Below are positions 26,124-34,734 of a DNA stretch of 64,000 bases, one piece after another (the stretch's first letter is position 1; every line of letters starts with the position of its first letter). This stretch comes from Hymenobacter cheonanensis (GTDB lineage Bacteria > Bacteroidota > Bacteroidia > Cytophagales > Hymenobacteraceae). The stretch lies in the NCBI RefSeq assembly GCF_030581075.1, contig NZ_JAUQSW010000001.1:558001-622000 (forward strand), read 5' to 3'. Below the pieces are notes generated by a model, which was given only the letters and a program-made list of their open reading frames with translations, was not told the DNA's origin and did not search any database. The position numbers and the translations under genes are program-made.

Positions 26124-27404
26124 ATGAGTCCTACCACCACCGTTTACCCCACCTACTATGGCCCGCAGTGCCCCCAGGGGCCACCCCCGGCGCAGGCCCA
26201 GGGGGGCTTCCCCTCGGTAGCCACTACCTGTACGCAGGGGCCGCCATGCCACCCCATCGGGCACACCGGCTACCTGGGCTGCGGGCACCCTACCACAGTA
26301 TTCACGCTGCATACGGCGGCCACCGTTTGCACCCAGCTAGGGGCCGGCTGCCCGCCGGCCTTTACCCAGCACTGCGGCGTAACGCAGGTGCCGGGCCAGG
26401 CAACGGCCTACTGCGGCGGCACCGGGCCGGTGGCCCCGGCCGCCCCGATGGCGGGCATGCACACGGCCGCTACCGTGTGCACCCAGCTGGGAGCGGGCTG
26501 CCCGCCGCCTCATACCTGGACGACGACCGTAGCGCAGCCGCCGCAGCACCAGAATACGGCGGCCACGCTCTGCACCCAGGTGCCGGTGTGCCCGCAGCCT
26601 GGGCCGGGCGCCGCGGGCACGATACAGCCCACTACCTTCTTTACGCTGCCGCCCACTACCAATTTCTGCATCACTATGCAGTGCCCGCCGCCCGCGCCGG
26701 CCGGGGCCGGCACCGTGGGGCCGCCCGTGCATTTCTCGTATCCGCCGCATTGCCCCGGCAGCAATACCGGGGCGGTACCTCCGGCCGGGGGGGGCGTGTA
26801 CACCCCGCCGGCCACGGCCTTTCCGCACTGCCTGCCGCCCACCCAAACGGGGGTGCGCGTGCCCTCGATTCCGCCCGACTGCGGGGGTGGCCAGGGCGGC
26901 CAGGCTGGCCCGGCCGAGGCGCAAACCCTGCTGTCGGCCCCGCCGCACTGCCCCACGGTGCCGCCCCAGTGCTACGGCCCCACGCAGTGGCCTCACTGCT
27001 ATAGCCCGGCCGGCGCGGCGGCCCAGCCGCTGCTGTCGGCCCCGCCGCACTGCCCCACGGTGCAGGCCTGCCACACCCTGCCGCCCCAGTGCCCGCACCT
27101 GCTGTCGGCCCCGCCGCACTGCCCCGAGGCACCGGCCAACGCCCCGGCTCCGGCGGCGCAAGTGGGCTTTTCGGCCCCGCCAAACTGCCCCACGGTGCCG
27201 CCCCAATGCTATGGCCCCACGCAGTGGCCCTACTGCCAGCCCGCAGCGGGTGCCCAGGTAGGGGGTAGCCCGGCGGCCGGCGGCCAGCTGGTTTCGGCGG
27301 CCACGCACTGCCCCACGGTGCCGCCCATGTGCCAGCCCACCTGGAACTGCCAGCTGCCGCCCGCCTCGGTGCCGCCCATGTGCCCGGTTACCGTGCCGGC
27401 CTAG
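26124..27404 (+). CDS. Cys/Pro/Thr-rich repeat protein, candidate multi-core RiPP precursor
   Basis: A 426-residue protein with 31 Cys, no Lys, one Arg, one Asp and two Glu. It has no signal peptide and no known fold. Two repeat families are visible. HTAATVCTQLGAGCPP occurs twice in the first third, with a variant TAATLCTQVPVCPQ. SAPPHC-type units occur in the last third at Ser271, Ser305, Ser328, Ser350 and (SAATHC) Ser391, mostly followed by PTVPPQC. Ser/Thr lie a few residues before nearly every Cys, the arrangement needed for (methyl)lanthionine rings. Kinase, HopA1-like and LanC-like genes follow, so I infer it is the modified substrate. The ATG at 26124 was chosen over 26091. It could instead be an unmodified structural protein. 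Confidence 0.75.
   Translation: MSPTTTVYPTYYGPQCPQGPPPAQAQGGFPSVATTCTQGPPCHPIGHTGYLGCGHPTTVFTLHTAATVCTQLGAGCPPAFTQHCGVTQVPGQATAYCGGTGPVAPAAPMAGMHTAATVCTQLGAGCPPPHTWTTTVAQPPQHQNTAATLCTQVPVCPQPGPGAAGTIQPTTFFTLPPTTNFCITMQCPPPAPAGAGTVGPPVHFSYPPHCPGSNTGAVPPAGGGVYTPPATAFPHCLPPTQTGVRVPSIPPDCGGGQGGQAGPAEAQTLLSAPPHCPTVPPQCYGPTQWPHCYSPAGAAAQPLLSAPPHCPTVQACHTLPPQCPHLLSAPPHCPEAPANAPAPAAQVGFSAPPNCPTVPPQCYGPTQWPYCQPAAGAQVGGSPAAGGQLVSAATHCPTVPPMCQPTWNCQLPPASVPPMCPVTVPA
26928..27200 (+). repeat. Tandem coding repeats in the Cys-rich protein gene
   Basis: Near-identical DNA blocks encoding (L)LSAPPHCPTV start at about 26928, 27030 and 27099, with a diverged copy at about 27168. Identity at third codon positions suggests recent duplication or gene conversion. 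The longer unit also includes VPPQCYGPTQWP in the first and last copies. Confidence 0.85.
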
Positions 27405-27410
27405 CCGGCC

Positions 27411-27478
27411 GGCCAGCTACCCCGGCTGCCCCACGCCGGCGCGGGCAGCCGGGGTAGCTTGGCCGGCGGCTTTTTATT
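27411..27478 (+). terminator. Terminator after the Cys-rich protein gene
   Basis: A long stem pairs GCTACCCCGGCTGCCC (from about 27416) with GGGCAGCCGGGGTAGC (to about 27459), extended by GGCC ends with one bulge. GGCGGC and TTTTTATTT follow. It starts 7 bases after the stop codon. Confidence 0.85.
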
Positions 27479-27484
27479 TCGGCT

Positions 27485-27512
27485 ACCTCCCCGCCCGGCC
27501 GGGCGGGGAGGT
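27485..27512. terminator. Second hairpin ahead of the kinase gene
   Basis: ACCTCCCCGCCC and GGGCGGGGAGGT pair perfectly around GGCC, followed by TTTAG. With the first hairpin it forms a tandem barrier between precursor and modification genes and may set a high precursor-to-enzyme ratio, or act as an attenuator of the enzyme operon. Confidence 0.6.
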
Positions 27513-27562
27513 TTTAGCCTGGCTAGCCACCGAAACTTTCGCACTTTTTTTGCTTCCTCTCC

Positions 27563-28678
27563 GTGAGACTAACCCTACCGCAGCTGCACTGGTACTTGCT
27601 TGACAAGGGTTTTCTGGAGGCCGGCTCGCTGCTGCGCGGCGACTACGTGGCCTCGCAGATGCAAACCCGCAACCTGATTTTTCGGGTGCAGCGGCTCGAA
27701 GCCCCGAGCCTGTTCGTTAAGCAGCTCATCAGCTTCGATGCCAGCAATACCTACGTGCTGCAAAAGGATGCCACCTGCCTGTGGCTCATCAAGAACCACC
27801 CGGCCCTAGCCGGGCTGGCCGCCTACGTGCCCGGCTACTACGGCTTCGACGCCGAGCGGCAGGTGCTGGTGACCGAGTACCTGGCCGAGGCCACCAACCT
27901 GGAGGAGGTGGCCCGGCAGCACGGCGGCACCCTGCCCCAGGCAGTGGCCGGGCTGCTGCCCGAGCTGCTGGCCAGCTACCACTTTGCCCTGCCCGGCGAC
28001 GTGCTGCGCAGCCGGCCGGTGCAGTTTTTTCCGCGCCAGGTGCCGTGGGTGCTGGCCCTGGCCCAGGCCGAGGCTACCACCCAGCAGCTGCTGCGCACTA
28101 CCACCCAGGGCCTTAACCCCGCTCTGGCCGCCGTGCAGAGCAGCGCCGACTTTTGCCGTGAGTTGGCCGCCCTGCACGAAGCCTGGGGCGGCAATAGCCT
28201 GCTGCACGGCGACGTGAAGTGGATGAACCTGCTGCTGCTGAACGCCGCCGACGGCCCCTGCCTGCGCATCATCGACTGGGAGATTGCTGACATCGGCGAC
28301 CCGCTCTGGGATGTGGGCGGGCTGGTGCAAAGCTTCCTGGCCGGCGTGGTGCACTACGACCCGGTGCTGAGCGCCCCCGGCTTTGGGCTGGTGCCGGGCG
28401 TGGAGCTGGCCCACCTGGCCCCGGCCTGGCCGGCCGTGCGCCGCCTGTGGCAGCGCTACGCCGCCCTGATGGGCCTCGACCCGGCCGGCCCGGCCCTGGA
28501 AAAGGTGCTGCGCTACGCCGCTGCCCGCCTGCTGCAAACAGCCATCGAGCAAAGCATGGCCTCCGACACCCTGCAACCCACGCCCACTAAGCTGCTGCAA
28601 GCCAGTTACGCCCTGCTGCGCGGCCTGCCCGCCGTGCTGCCTCACCTGGCCCCCCCCGCCGAAGCCCTGGCCGCATGA
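27563..28678 (+). CDS. APH-like kinase, class V lanthipeptide LanK-like
   Basis: A 371-residue protein kinase-like (aminoglycoside phosphotransferase fold) enzyme. VLVTEYLAEATNLEEV marks the hinge, LLHGDVKWMNLLL (H215, D217) the catalytic loop and IIDWEIADIGDPLWDVGG (D238) the metal-binding segment. In class V lanthipeptide systems such a kinase phosphorylates Ser/Thr of the precursor before elimination. The assignment rests on the neighbouring HopA1-like and LanC-like genes, as APH folds have many roles. The start is GTG at 27563, the first of the open frame that gives a full N-lobe. It overlaps the next gene by four bases (ATGA), a sign of translational coupling. Confidence 0.85.
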   Translation: MRLTLPQLHWYLLDKGFLEAGSLLRGDYVASQMQTRNLIFRVQRLEAPSLFVKQLISFDASNTYVLQKDATCLWLIKNHPALAGLAAYVPGYYGFDAERQVLVTEYLAEATNLEEVARQHGGTLPQAVAGLLPELLASYHFALPGDVLRSRPVQFFPRQVPWVLALAQAEATTQQLLRTTTQGLNPALAAVQSSADFCRELAALHEAWGGNSLLHGDVKWMNLLLLNAADGPCLRIIDWEIADIGDPLWDVGGLVQSFLAGVVHYDPVLSAPGFGLVPGVELAHLAPAWPAVRRLWQRYAALMGLDPAGPALEKVLRYAAARLLQTAIEQSMASDTLQPTPTKLLQASYALLRGLPAVLPHLAPPAEALAA

Positions 28679-29751
28679 ACGCTACCCTACCCGCCACCCC
28701 CGACGTGCTGGCCGCCATTGCCAGCCAGCTGCGCGTGCTCGATGCGCACACCTACGAGCTGCGCGGCCAGGCCGTGCCCGTGACCTACCCGCAGGCCTAC
28801 ACCCGCTGGCACCAGCCGCTAGGGCAGTTTGGGCAGAACACCGGCGACGACCACCAGGACCGCGCCCAGCTGCTGGCCTGCCTTACGCAGGTGCTCTACG
28901 GCACCTACTACTGCACCGGCAGCACCAGCGCCCCCACGCCACCCGCCCTGGCCCTGCCCTTGCCCGCCGCCCGCCAGACCTGTATAGAGCGCCTGTCGGC
29001 TGCCAACCAGACCGCCGACGGCTTCGACCCGGCCTGGACGGTGTACGCGGTGGACGCGCACGGCACGGCCTGGGTTACCAAAAACGGCCAGCTGCGCTCC
29101 CTGGCCCCCGGCCAGTGGGAGCCGGCCGGCCCCGGCGAGGCCCCCACCCCGCACGTGGGGGCCGTGGTGCGCCTGCGCATCAGCCGCGAAGACCGGACGG
29201 CCCAGCCCGTGTTTTACCATGTACGCAGCCGGGCCGTGCTGCCGGCCCAGGCCAGCCTGGTGCGGGTCTACATTAACATCACCTTCGAGGGGGCGGTGGC
29301 CCTGGTGGAGGCACTCACGGGCACCTTCAACCGCTACCGGCTGCCGTTCATGTTCAAGTGCCTCAACCACCCGGCCCTCTACACCCGGGCCGACAGCGCG
29401 GTGCTGTACCTGGATAAGTTCGATTTCAACCTGGCCGCCCGCCTGCTGCCGGCTATTTTCGAGCCGCTACGCCCCGAGCTGCAAGCCGTGGGGCCGCTGT
29501 TCACGCGCGGGCTGCTGCCGGGGGTGTCGTTTTCGGAAGACCCCGGCCAGGGCCAGAGCTTCGGCATGAGCCGCTGCACGCTGCTGGCCGAGGCCCTGGT
29601 AAACGCCCACGACAAGCACCTGCCCACCCTGGCCGACGCGCTGGCCGAAATGCGGCGGGCCATCACCAAGAGCGGCCTCGACGAAACCCATTTCTACCGC
29701 AACCCCAACTCCCACTTTCCCTACGACTTCGCCCGGCTGGGTGCCGCGTAG
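28675..29751 (+). CDS. HopA1-family protein, class V lanthipeptide lyase-like
   Basis: A 358-residue protein with a HopA1 effector-family domain in its C-terminal half: RVYINITFEGAVALVEALT, FNRYRLPFMFKCLN, AVLYLDKFDF, then GVSFSEDPGQGQSFGMSRC. HopA1-type domains occur in the LxmY-like component of class V lanthipeptide synthesis, where they are thought to eliminate phosphate to give dehydro-amino acids. There is no signal peptide, so it is cytoplasmic. It lies between the kinase and the cyclase with a 4-base overlap and a 9-base gap, which makes a three-gene operon very likely. Confidence 0.85.
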   Translation: MNATLPATPDVLAAIASQLRVLDAHTYELRGQAVPVTYPQAYTRWHQPLGQFGQNTGDDHQDRAQLLACLTQVLYGTYYCTGSTSAPTPPALALPLPAARQTCIERLSAANQTADGFDPAWTVYAVDAHGTAWVTKNGQLRSLAPGQWEPAGPGEAPTPHVGAVVRLRISREDRTAQPVFYHVRSRAVLPAQASLVRVYINITFEGAVALVEALTGTFNRYRLPFMFKCLNHPALYTRADSAVLYLDKFDFNLAARLLPAIFEPLRPELQAVGPLFTRGLLPGVSFSEDPGQGQSFGMSRCTLLAEALVNAHDKHLPTLADALAEMRRAITKSGLDETHFYRNPNSHFPYDFARLGAA

Positions 29752-29760
29752 CTTCCGCAT

Positions 29761-31077
29761 ATGTCTGCCCCTACCCCCGTACTTACCGCGGCCCCGGCCG
29801 CCGCGGCCCCCGGCGCTGCCGATACGCTAGCCTACCTGGCGGTGGCCCAAGCTATTGCCGCGCACCTGGCCCGCACCGCCCTTTGGCAAGGGGCGTGCTG
29901 CACCTGGGTGGGCGGTAGCACCGAGGCCGTGGGCGGCGCCTACCAGGTAGCGCAGCGGGCCTGCGGCCCCGACGTGTATGGCGGTACCCTGGGGGTGGCG
30001 CGGTTTCTGAGCTTGCTGCACCAGCAGCAGCCCGACCCGCTGTGGCAGGAGCTGCTGGGCGGGGCCGTGGCCCACGCCCTGGCCGGCCCCCATCTGGGCA
30101 GCCGCCACGTGGGCTATGGCTACTTCGCGGGGGCGCTGGGCCGGGCCGATACGCTGCTGCGCCTGGGCGAAAGCCACCAGCAGCCCGCCTGGACGGCGGC
30201 CGGCTGGGAGCTGCTGGCCGAGGTATGCGCCGAGCCGCCGCAGGAGTTCGAGCTGGACGTGATTTCGGGGGTGGCCGGGGCCGTGCCGGTGCTGCTGCGC
30301 CAGCTGCGCCGCCACCCCGAGGCCGGCTGGCTGGCCGAGGCGGCCAGCCGCTGCGGCGAGTTCCTGCTGGCGCGGGCGCAGCGGCAGCCGGCCGCCTGGT
30401 GCTGGGCGGCCCTGCCCGGCCAGCCGGCCCTTACCGGCTACTCGCACGGGGCGGCCGGCATTGCCCTGGCGCTGCTCGAGCTGCACCAGGCCCTCGGGCA
30501 GCCCGCCTACCGCACGGCGGCCTACCTGGGCTTTCAGTTCGAGCGCAACCTCTTCCACGCGCAGCTGCAAAACTGGCCCGACCTGCGCGAGCTGGCCCCC
30601 GCCCCCACCCCCGCCATGCCCCCCACCTACGCCGATGCCTGGTGCCACGGCGCCCCCGGCATTGCCCTGAGCCGCCTGCGGGCCTGGCAGCTCACCGGCG
30701 ACGACAGCTTCCGGCAGGAGGCCGAAGTGGCCCTCAATACCACCCACCGGAGTATTTACCAGGCCGTTACCAACCCCGGGGCGCCCGTCAATTTCTCCCT
30801 GTGCCACGGGCTGGCCGGCAACGCCGACATTATGCTGGAAGGCAGCCGGGTGCTGGGCAGCGAGCTGTATGCACAGGTGGCGCAGGCGGCGGGCAACTAT
30901 GGCCTCGCCAAGTACCACTACCCGGGCCTGGCCTGGCCTAGTGGTGTAAACGACCCCTCGGGCGCCACGCCGGGCATGGCAGAAACGCCGGGCCTGCTGC
31001 TGGGCCTGGCCGGCACCGGCTACTTCTACCTGCGGCTGGCCTGCCCCGGCCAGGTGGCCACCGAGCTGCTGCCCTAG
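29761..31077 (+). CDS. LanC-like lanthionine cyclase
   Basis: A 438-residue LanC-family protein with the alpha/alpha-barrel repeats (GVARFLSLL, SHGAAGIALALLELH, GAPGIALSRLRAW). Predicted zinc ligands are C295 in WCHGAPG, C348 and H349 in SLCHGLAG, matching the ligand pattern of the nisin cyclase NisC. It would add Cys thiols across dehydro-residues to form lanthionines. It ends the operon. An alternative, as for eukaryotic LanC-like proteins, is glutathione addition, but the kinase and HopA1 neighbours favour cyclisation. Confidence 0.9.
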   Translation: MSAPTPVLTAAPAAAAPGAADTLAYLAVAQAIAAHLARTALWQGACCTWVGGSTEAVGGAYQVAQRACGPDVYGGTLGVARFLSLLHQQQPDPLWQELLGGAVAHALAGPHLGSRHVGYGYFAGALGRADTLLRLGESHQQPAWTAAGWELLAEVCAEPPQEFELDVISGVAGAVPVLLRQLRRHPEAGWLAEAASRCGEFLLARAQRQPAAWCWAALPGQPALTGYSHGAAGIALALLELHQALGQPAYRTAAYLGFQFERNLFHAQLQNWPDLRELAPAPTPAMPPTYADAWCHGAPGIALSRLRAWQLTGDDSFRQEAEVALNTTHRSIYQAVTNPGAPVNFSLCHGLAGNADIMLEGSRVLGSELYAQVAQAAGNYGLAKYHYPGLAWPSGVNDPSGATPGMAETPGLLLGLAGTGYFYLRLACPGQVATELLP

Positions 31078-31416
31078 CGCTGGGCCTGGCGCGAGCAGGC
31101 GGCGGGCGGCCCGCAAGCTCCCTAGCAAGCTATTCGGGCGGCATTGGGCTGACCTGGCGCCACAGTGGGAGCCGCCTAAAAAACAGGGCGCCGGGCGGTC
31201 GATAGCTTGCTTTTTGCAGTACCCGGCTGATTTAGCGAGGCAGTAGCCACCGGGCAGCTACCAGTCATCCGCCAGCTTCCTGCCAAGGCTTTCTGGGTGG
31301 AGGGGCCGGGGCGGCCAGCTACCTAAAAGTAGGTATTGCGCCGGCAGCCGGCGAATGCGTTACTTGCGCCTTCAAGGAGCCCAGCCCGGGTTAGTCCTGC
31401 TGAGAGCTAGTGGCTT
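31078..31416. other. Intergenic region with regulator site
   Basis: No gene is supported here. The right part carries the 7-2-7 operator at 31320-31335 and an ATTG/CTTG pair spaced as a Bacteroidota promoter, 40-80 bases ahead of the histidine kinase gene. Confidence 0.6.
31320..31339 (+). promoter_or_regulatory. 7-2-7 inverted heptamer operator (site 1)
   Basis: TACCTAA-AA-GTAGGTA followed by TTGC. The two heptamers (TACCTAA and, on the other strand, TACCTAC) are inverted with 2 bases between them, the geometry of NarL-type binding sites. TTG directly downstream fits the -33 element and CTTG at 31363 the -7 region. It lies 82 bp before the kinase gene, which suggests autoregulation. Confidence 0.65.
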
Positions 31417-33372
31417 ATGTCTCGTATTTTGCTCGCGTGCTGGCTCTGTTTGGCCCTGCTGCCTACCGCCGGCTTAAGCCAGCCGAAGCCGCTGCTGCCG
31501 GACACGCTGTTTTTGCGGGATACGACTGCCTTACTGCCCAGCCCCGCCCTTACCTATTACCTCGACCCTGACCCAGGGCCGGGCAGCGGGCCGGGGGTGG
31601 CCGCGCTGTGGGCGGCGGGCAAGTTCAGGCCCATGGGCCCGGCCCGCGTTTTTCAGGCGGGCTTTACGCAGGACCGGCTCTGGCTGCGGGCGGTGGTGGC
31701 CAATACGCTCGCCCAACGCACCCGCTTTGTCTGGAGCCTCTACTCGTTTGTAGACAGCGCTACGCTGTTTGTGCAGCCGGCGGGCCGGGGAGTGCCGCGC
31801 TACGCCGCCGGCACCAACTGCCGCCTGGTAGCAACCCGCCGGCCCTTGCCGGCGCGCCCCTACTGCCTGCCGTTTTGGTTGAATGCCCACGAGCGCGCCG
31901 TGCTTTACCTGTGCGTCGACAATCAAACGGGCTCTTACTACCTGCCCACCCGCTTTGCCTCGGCCGCAGGGTTTATGACCCACGAGTACGCCCTGCTTTT
32001 CACTAGCCACTGGTCTTGGCTGCTGGGCTTATTTGGCAGCAGTGTCCTGCTTAACATTTTGCTTTTTAGCCTATTGCGCGACCCGGTTCACCTCTGGTAC
32101 GCGGCCTACGTGCTGCTAGGCACCTGGTTTCTGGTGATGGAGGACAGCCTGGACGGTGGCCTGCTGCCGCAGGGCGCCTACGGGCTGGGCTGGCAAATAG
32201 GGCAGTACGGGATACTACTGCTGGCAATGGCTTGCGGCCTGCGCATTATGGCGCTGTTTCTGCGCCTGCGCCAGGCCTGGCCCCGGCTGCACCGGCTAAG
32301 CTGGGGCCTGAGCGCTACGGCTGCGCTTTACGTGGTACTTTATGCGCTCGTGGTTGAGCCCGCCCGCCGGGCCCGCGCCCGCGGCCTACTGGCTAGCCTC
32401 CATAATGGGCGGGAGGTACTGCTGTGGCTGGTCCTGCTGGGTGGCTGCTTTATCCTGGCAACGGTTTGGGCCCGGGGCCGCCGCCCCCAGCGGCAGCTGG
32501 CGCGGCTCTACGGGTTTACCTACCTGTTTTTCATCATCGGCACCGGAAATTTTCTGCTCAACCACACCGGCTGGGTCAATATCCACCTGGTCGAGCCCAA
32601 CTCCCTGGCCTGGGGCCTGGCAGCGGAGCTGCTCACGCTAAGTATCCTGCTCACAATTCGGTATCGCAACGCCCAGCGGCAGAACGCGGCGTGGCGGGTG
32701 CGCCACCTGCGCGAGCGAGCCGCGGCCGGGCAGCGCCTTATTGCGGCGCAGGATGAGGAGCGGGAGGCCCTCGCCCGGGAGCTGCACGATGCCCTGGCTC
32801 CCGGCCTGACCGCCCTGCACCTGGCCTGGCAGGGCCGCTCGGTGCGCCAGGCCCTGGCGCAGGCGCCGCCCCTGCTGGCGGAGGCCCACGAACACACCGA
32901 AGCCTTGCTGCGGCAGCTACGGCACGATGTGCGCACCCTCAGCCAGGCGCTGCTGCCCAACCCGCCGGGGGGCGAGCAGCCCCCGCTGCCCGAGGCAGTG
33001 GTGCTGCTCACGGAAACGCTCAGCCTGACCGATGATGGCCCGGTGGTCGCGTGTTACTGCGACCCGGCTACCGCCAGCCTGCCAGTGCCGATGCAGCAGG
33101 CGGCCTACCGCATTGTGGCCGAGCTGCTGCACAACGCCCTGCGCCATGCGCAGGCGCAGCACGTGCACGTGGAAGTGCAGCGCCTCCCTGCCAGCCTGCG
33201 CCTGACCGTGCGGGATGACGGCCGGGGGTTTGACCCGCGGAGCCCCGCCCCCCGGCGGGGTGGCCTGGGCTTGCGCGGGGTGCAGGCGCGGGCCGGCTAC
33301 TTGCGCGGCCAGGTGCTGGTTAGCACGCAGCCGGGGCGCGGCACGGTTATTACGGTCGAGCTGCCCGTGTAA
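31417..33372 (+). CDS. Sensor histidine kinase (7TM-DISM, NarX/DegS type)
   Basis: A 651-residue membrane kinase. After a signal peptide (ending AGLSQ) comes a periplasmic beta-sandwich (about 25-185) of the 7TMR-DISM extracellular type, then seven membrane helices (about 195-420). The dimerisation domain is HisKA_3-like: DEEREALARELHDALAPGL with phospho-acceptor H457. The ATPase domain has LLHNALRHAQA (N box), VRDDGRGF (G1) and GGLGLRGVQARA (G2). The response regulator gene starts 41 bases later. The signal is unknown; position next to the lanthipeptide-like operon suggests control of, or response to, that product. Confidence 0.93.
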   Translation: MSRILLACWLCLALLPTAGLSQPKPLLPDTLFLRDTTALLPSPALTYYLDPDPGPGSGPGVAALWAAGKFRPMGPARVFQAGFTQDRLWLRAVVANTLAQRTRFVWSLYSFVDSATLFVQPAGRGVPRYAAGTNCRLVATRRPLPARPYCLPFWLNAHERAVLYLCVDNQTGSYYLPTRFASAAGFMTHEYALLFTSHWSWLLGLFGSSVLLNILLFSLLRDPVHLWYAAYVLLGTWFLVMEDSLDGGLLPQGAYGLGWQIGQYGILLLAMACGLRIMALFLRLRQAWPRLHRLSWGLSATAALYVVLYALVVEPARRARARGLLASLHNGREVLLWLVLLGGCFILATVWARGRRPQRQLARLYGFTYLFFIIGTGNFLLNHTGWVNIHLVEPNSLAWGLAAELLTLSILLTIRYRNAQRQNAAWRVRHLRERAAAGQRLIAAQDEEREALARELHDALAPGLTALHLAWQGRSVRQALAQAPPLLAEAHEHTEALLRQLRHDVRTLSQALLPNPPGGEQPPLPEAVVLLTETLSLTDDGPVVACYCDPATASLPVPMQQAAYRIVAELLHNALRHAQAQHVHVEVQRLPASLRLTVRDDGRGFDPRSPAPRRGGLGLRGVQARAGYLRGQVLVSTQPGRGTVITVELPV

Positions 33373-33413
33373 GGGCTTCACCCTAAGGTCAATATCATCA
33401 AATACTTTGCGCT

Positions 33414-34091
33414 ATGCCCTGTCGCCTGCTGCTGCTCGATGACCACCCGACGCTCACGCGGGGCCTGGCGGCCCTGCTTGGGCAGGAGCCCGACCTGGAA
33501 GTAACCGGGCTGTTTGCCACCGGCGAGGCGCTGCTGAGCTTTCTGGCCGCTACGCCGCCCCCGGCCGCCGACCTGGTGCTGCTCGACCTGTACCTGCCCC
33601 CGCCGCTGGATGGGCTGACCCTGCTGCCGCGCCTGCGGCGCGGGTGGCCGGCCCTGCGGGTGCTGGTTTTCAGCAGCGCGGCTTCGCCGGTGCTGGTGTC
33701 GCAGGTAGCGGCGGCCGGCGCGCATGGCTTTCTGGATAAATCGGCCGAAGCGGGGGCCCTGCTGGCCGCCATCCGGGCCGTGCACACGGGCCAGCTCGTC
33801 TTTCCGGCGCGGGTGCGGGCCCGGCCATTGCCGGGAGCGCCTCTTACGCAGCCGCCCGACCGCAACCCGGCCAACCTGGCGGCCGACGCGCTGCTGCGGC
33901 TGCACCAACTCTCGGCCCGGGAGCGGGAGATTATCGGCTTGGTCCGGGAAGGGCTCTCTACCCGGGCCATTGCCGAGCGCCTAAGCCTGGCGGAGCTGAC
34001 TGTGAGCACCCACCGGCGCAACCTAATGCACAAGCTAGGGGTGCACAGCGTGGCCGAGCTTGTGCGCTTCGCCCACGAGCATGGCTTCTGA
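33414..34091 (+). CDS. NarL/FixJ family response regulator
   Basis: A 225-residue regulator. The receiver domain (1-120) has acidic residues DDHP near residue 9, phospho-acceptor D58 in LVLLDLYLP, Ser/Thr in LVFSSAAS and Lys in GFLDKSAE. The C-terminal LuxR-type HTH (about 160-220) reads LSAREREIIGLVREG then TVSTHRRNLMHKLGV. It pairs with the upstream kinase. Three 7-2-7 inverted heptamers nearby are the type of site such regulators bind, one of them upstream of the kinase gene. Confidence 0.95.
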   Translation: MPCRLLLLDDHPTLTRGLAALLGQEPDLEVTGLFATGEALLSFLAATPPPAADLVLLDLYLPPPLDGLTLLPRLRRGWPALRVLVFSSAASPVLVSQVAAAGAHGFLDKSAEAGALLAAIRAVHTGQLVFPARVRARPLPGAPLTQPPDRNPANLAADALLRLHQLSAREREIIGLVREGLSTRAIAERLSLAELTVSTHRRNLMHKLGVHSVAELVRFAHEHGF

Positions 34092-34117
34092 AGCCCGGCG
34101 AAAGGCCCCGGAAGGAT

Positions 34118-34137
34118 TACCCAAAAGTAGGTATTGC
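34118..34137 (+). promoter_or_regulatory. 7-2-7 inverted heptamer operator (site 2)
   Basis: TACCCAA-AA-GTAGGTA followed by TTGC, the same architecture as the site before the kinase gene. ACTTTTG at 34158-34164 lies 27 bases after the TTG, as expected for the -7 region. The first start codon downstream is the 30-residue ORF at 34199. Confidence 0.6.
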
Positions 34138-34198
34138 ATATAGCAGCCCAGTAGAAAACTTTTGTAAGGCGGCCTGCTACTCACTTGCCGCTTGCGCC

Positions 34199-34291
34199 AT
34201 GTCTGCTCCCGTATTGGTCCGGTTGGCTGCCCCCTGCTACTTCGAGGCCGGGGGAGCCCTTCGGCTCGCCGCCTGCGCGAACGCGCCCTAA
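34199..34291 (+). CDS. Possible 30-residue peptide under two-component control
   Basis: A short ORF beginning MSAPVLVRLAAPCYFEAGG and ending ACANAP, with two Cys. It starts about 28 bases after the transcription start predicted from operator site 2, a spacing similar to the other two operator-controlled genes. It shows no recognisable family. A peptide product is plausible, but the ORF could be fortuitous. Confidence 0.35.
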   Translation: MSAPVLVRLAAPCYFEAGGALRLAACANAP

Positions 34292-34734
34292 TTAAATAGC
34301 GCCGACGCAGCGGCCGCGCCGGGCAGGTGCTGCCAGCCGATTGCGCCGGGGCGGGGCTCGTTGCAACGCTGCAAACCGGCCGGTGTTGCCGGGCAGCTCC
34401 ACCACCCACATTTTCCTTCTTCCCTACCCTGCTGCGCCATAGAGGGGCGACGCTGCCCGGCCGGCACTTGCGGGGTTTCAGCAGCCAGCTACGGCCTGCG
34501 GCGCTCGCTATGGCGCCAGTGCATGGCAATAGCCGGCAGGTACCGGCTTCGTGCACGATGAGGCACTCCGGCTGAACCTGCTGCGGGCACCCGGCGATGC
34601 CTGCGCGCGGGCTGGCGGGACGGCGCACCAGCAGGCTACGGGGCATACGCTGAATTTTTTTGCTGCCTGGCGCCGCTCGCAGGTTGCGGAGGCCCGGGGC
34701 AGGAGTTGCTCACCCTAGTGCACCCTTAAATACT
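34292..34734. other. Intergenic stretch without a supported gene
   Basis: Several frames are open on both strands, as expected in GC-rich DNA, but none shows a recognisable domain or fits the codon pattern of the neighbours. A degraded coding fragment (frame around 34545-34700, with RFVHDEALRLNLLRAPGD) may be a remnant. Confidence 0.4.
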
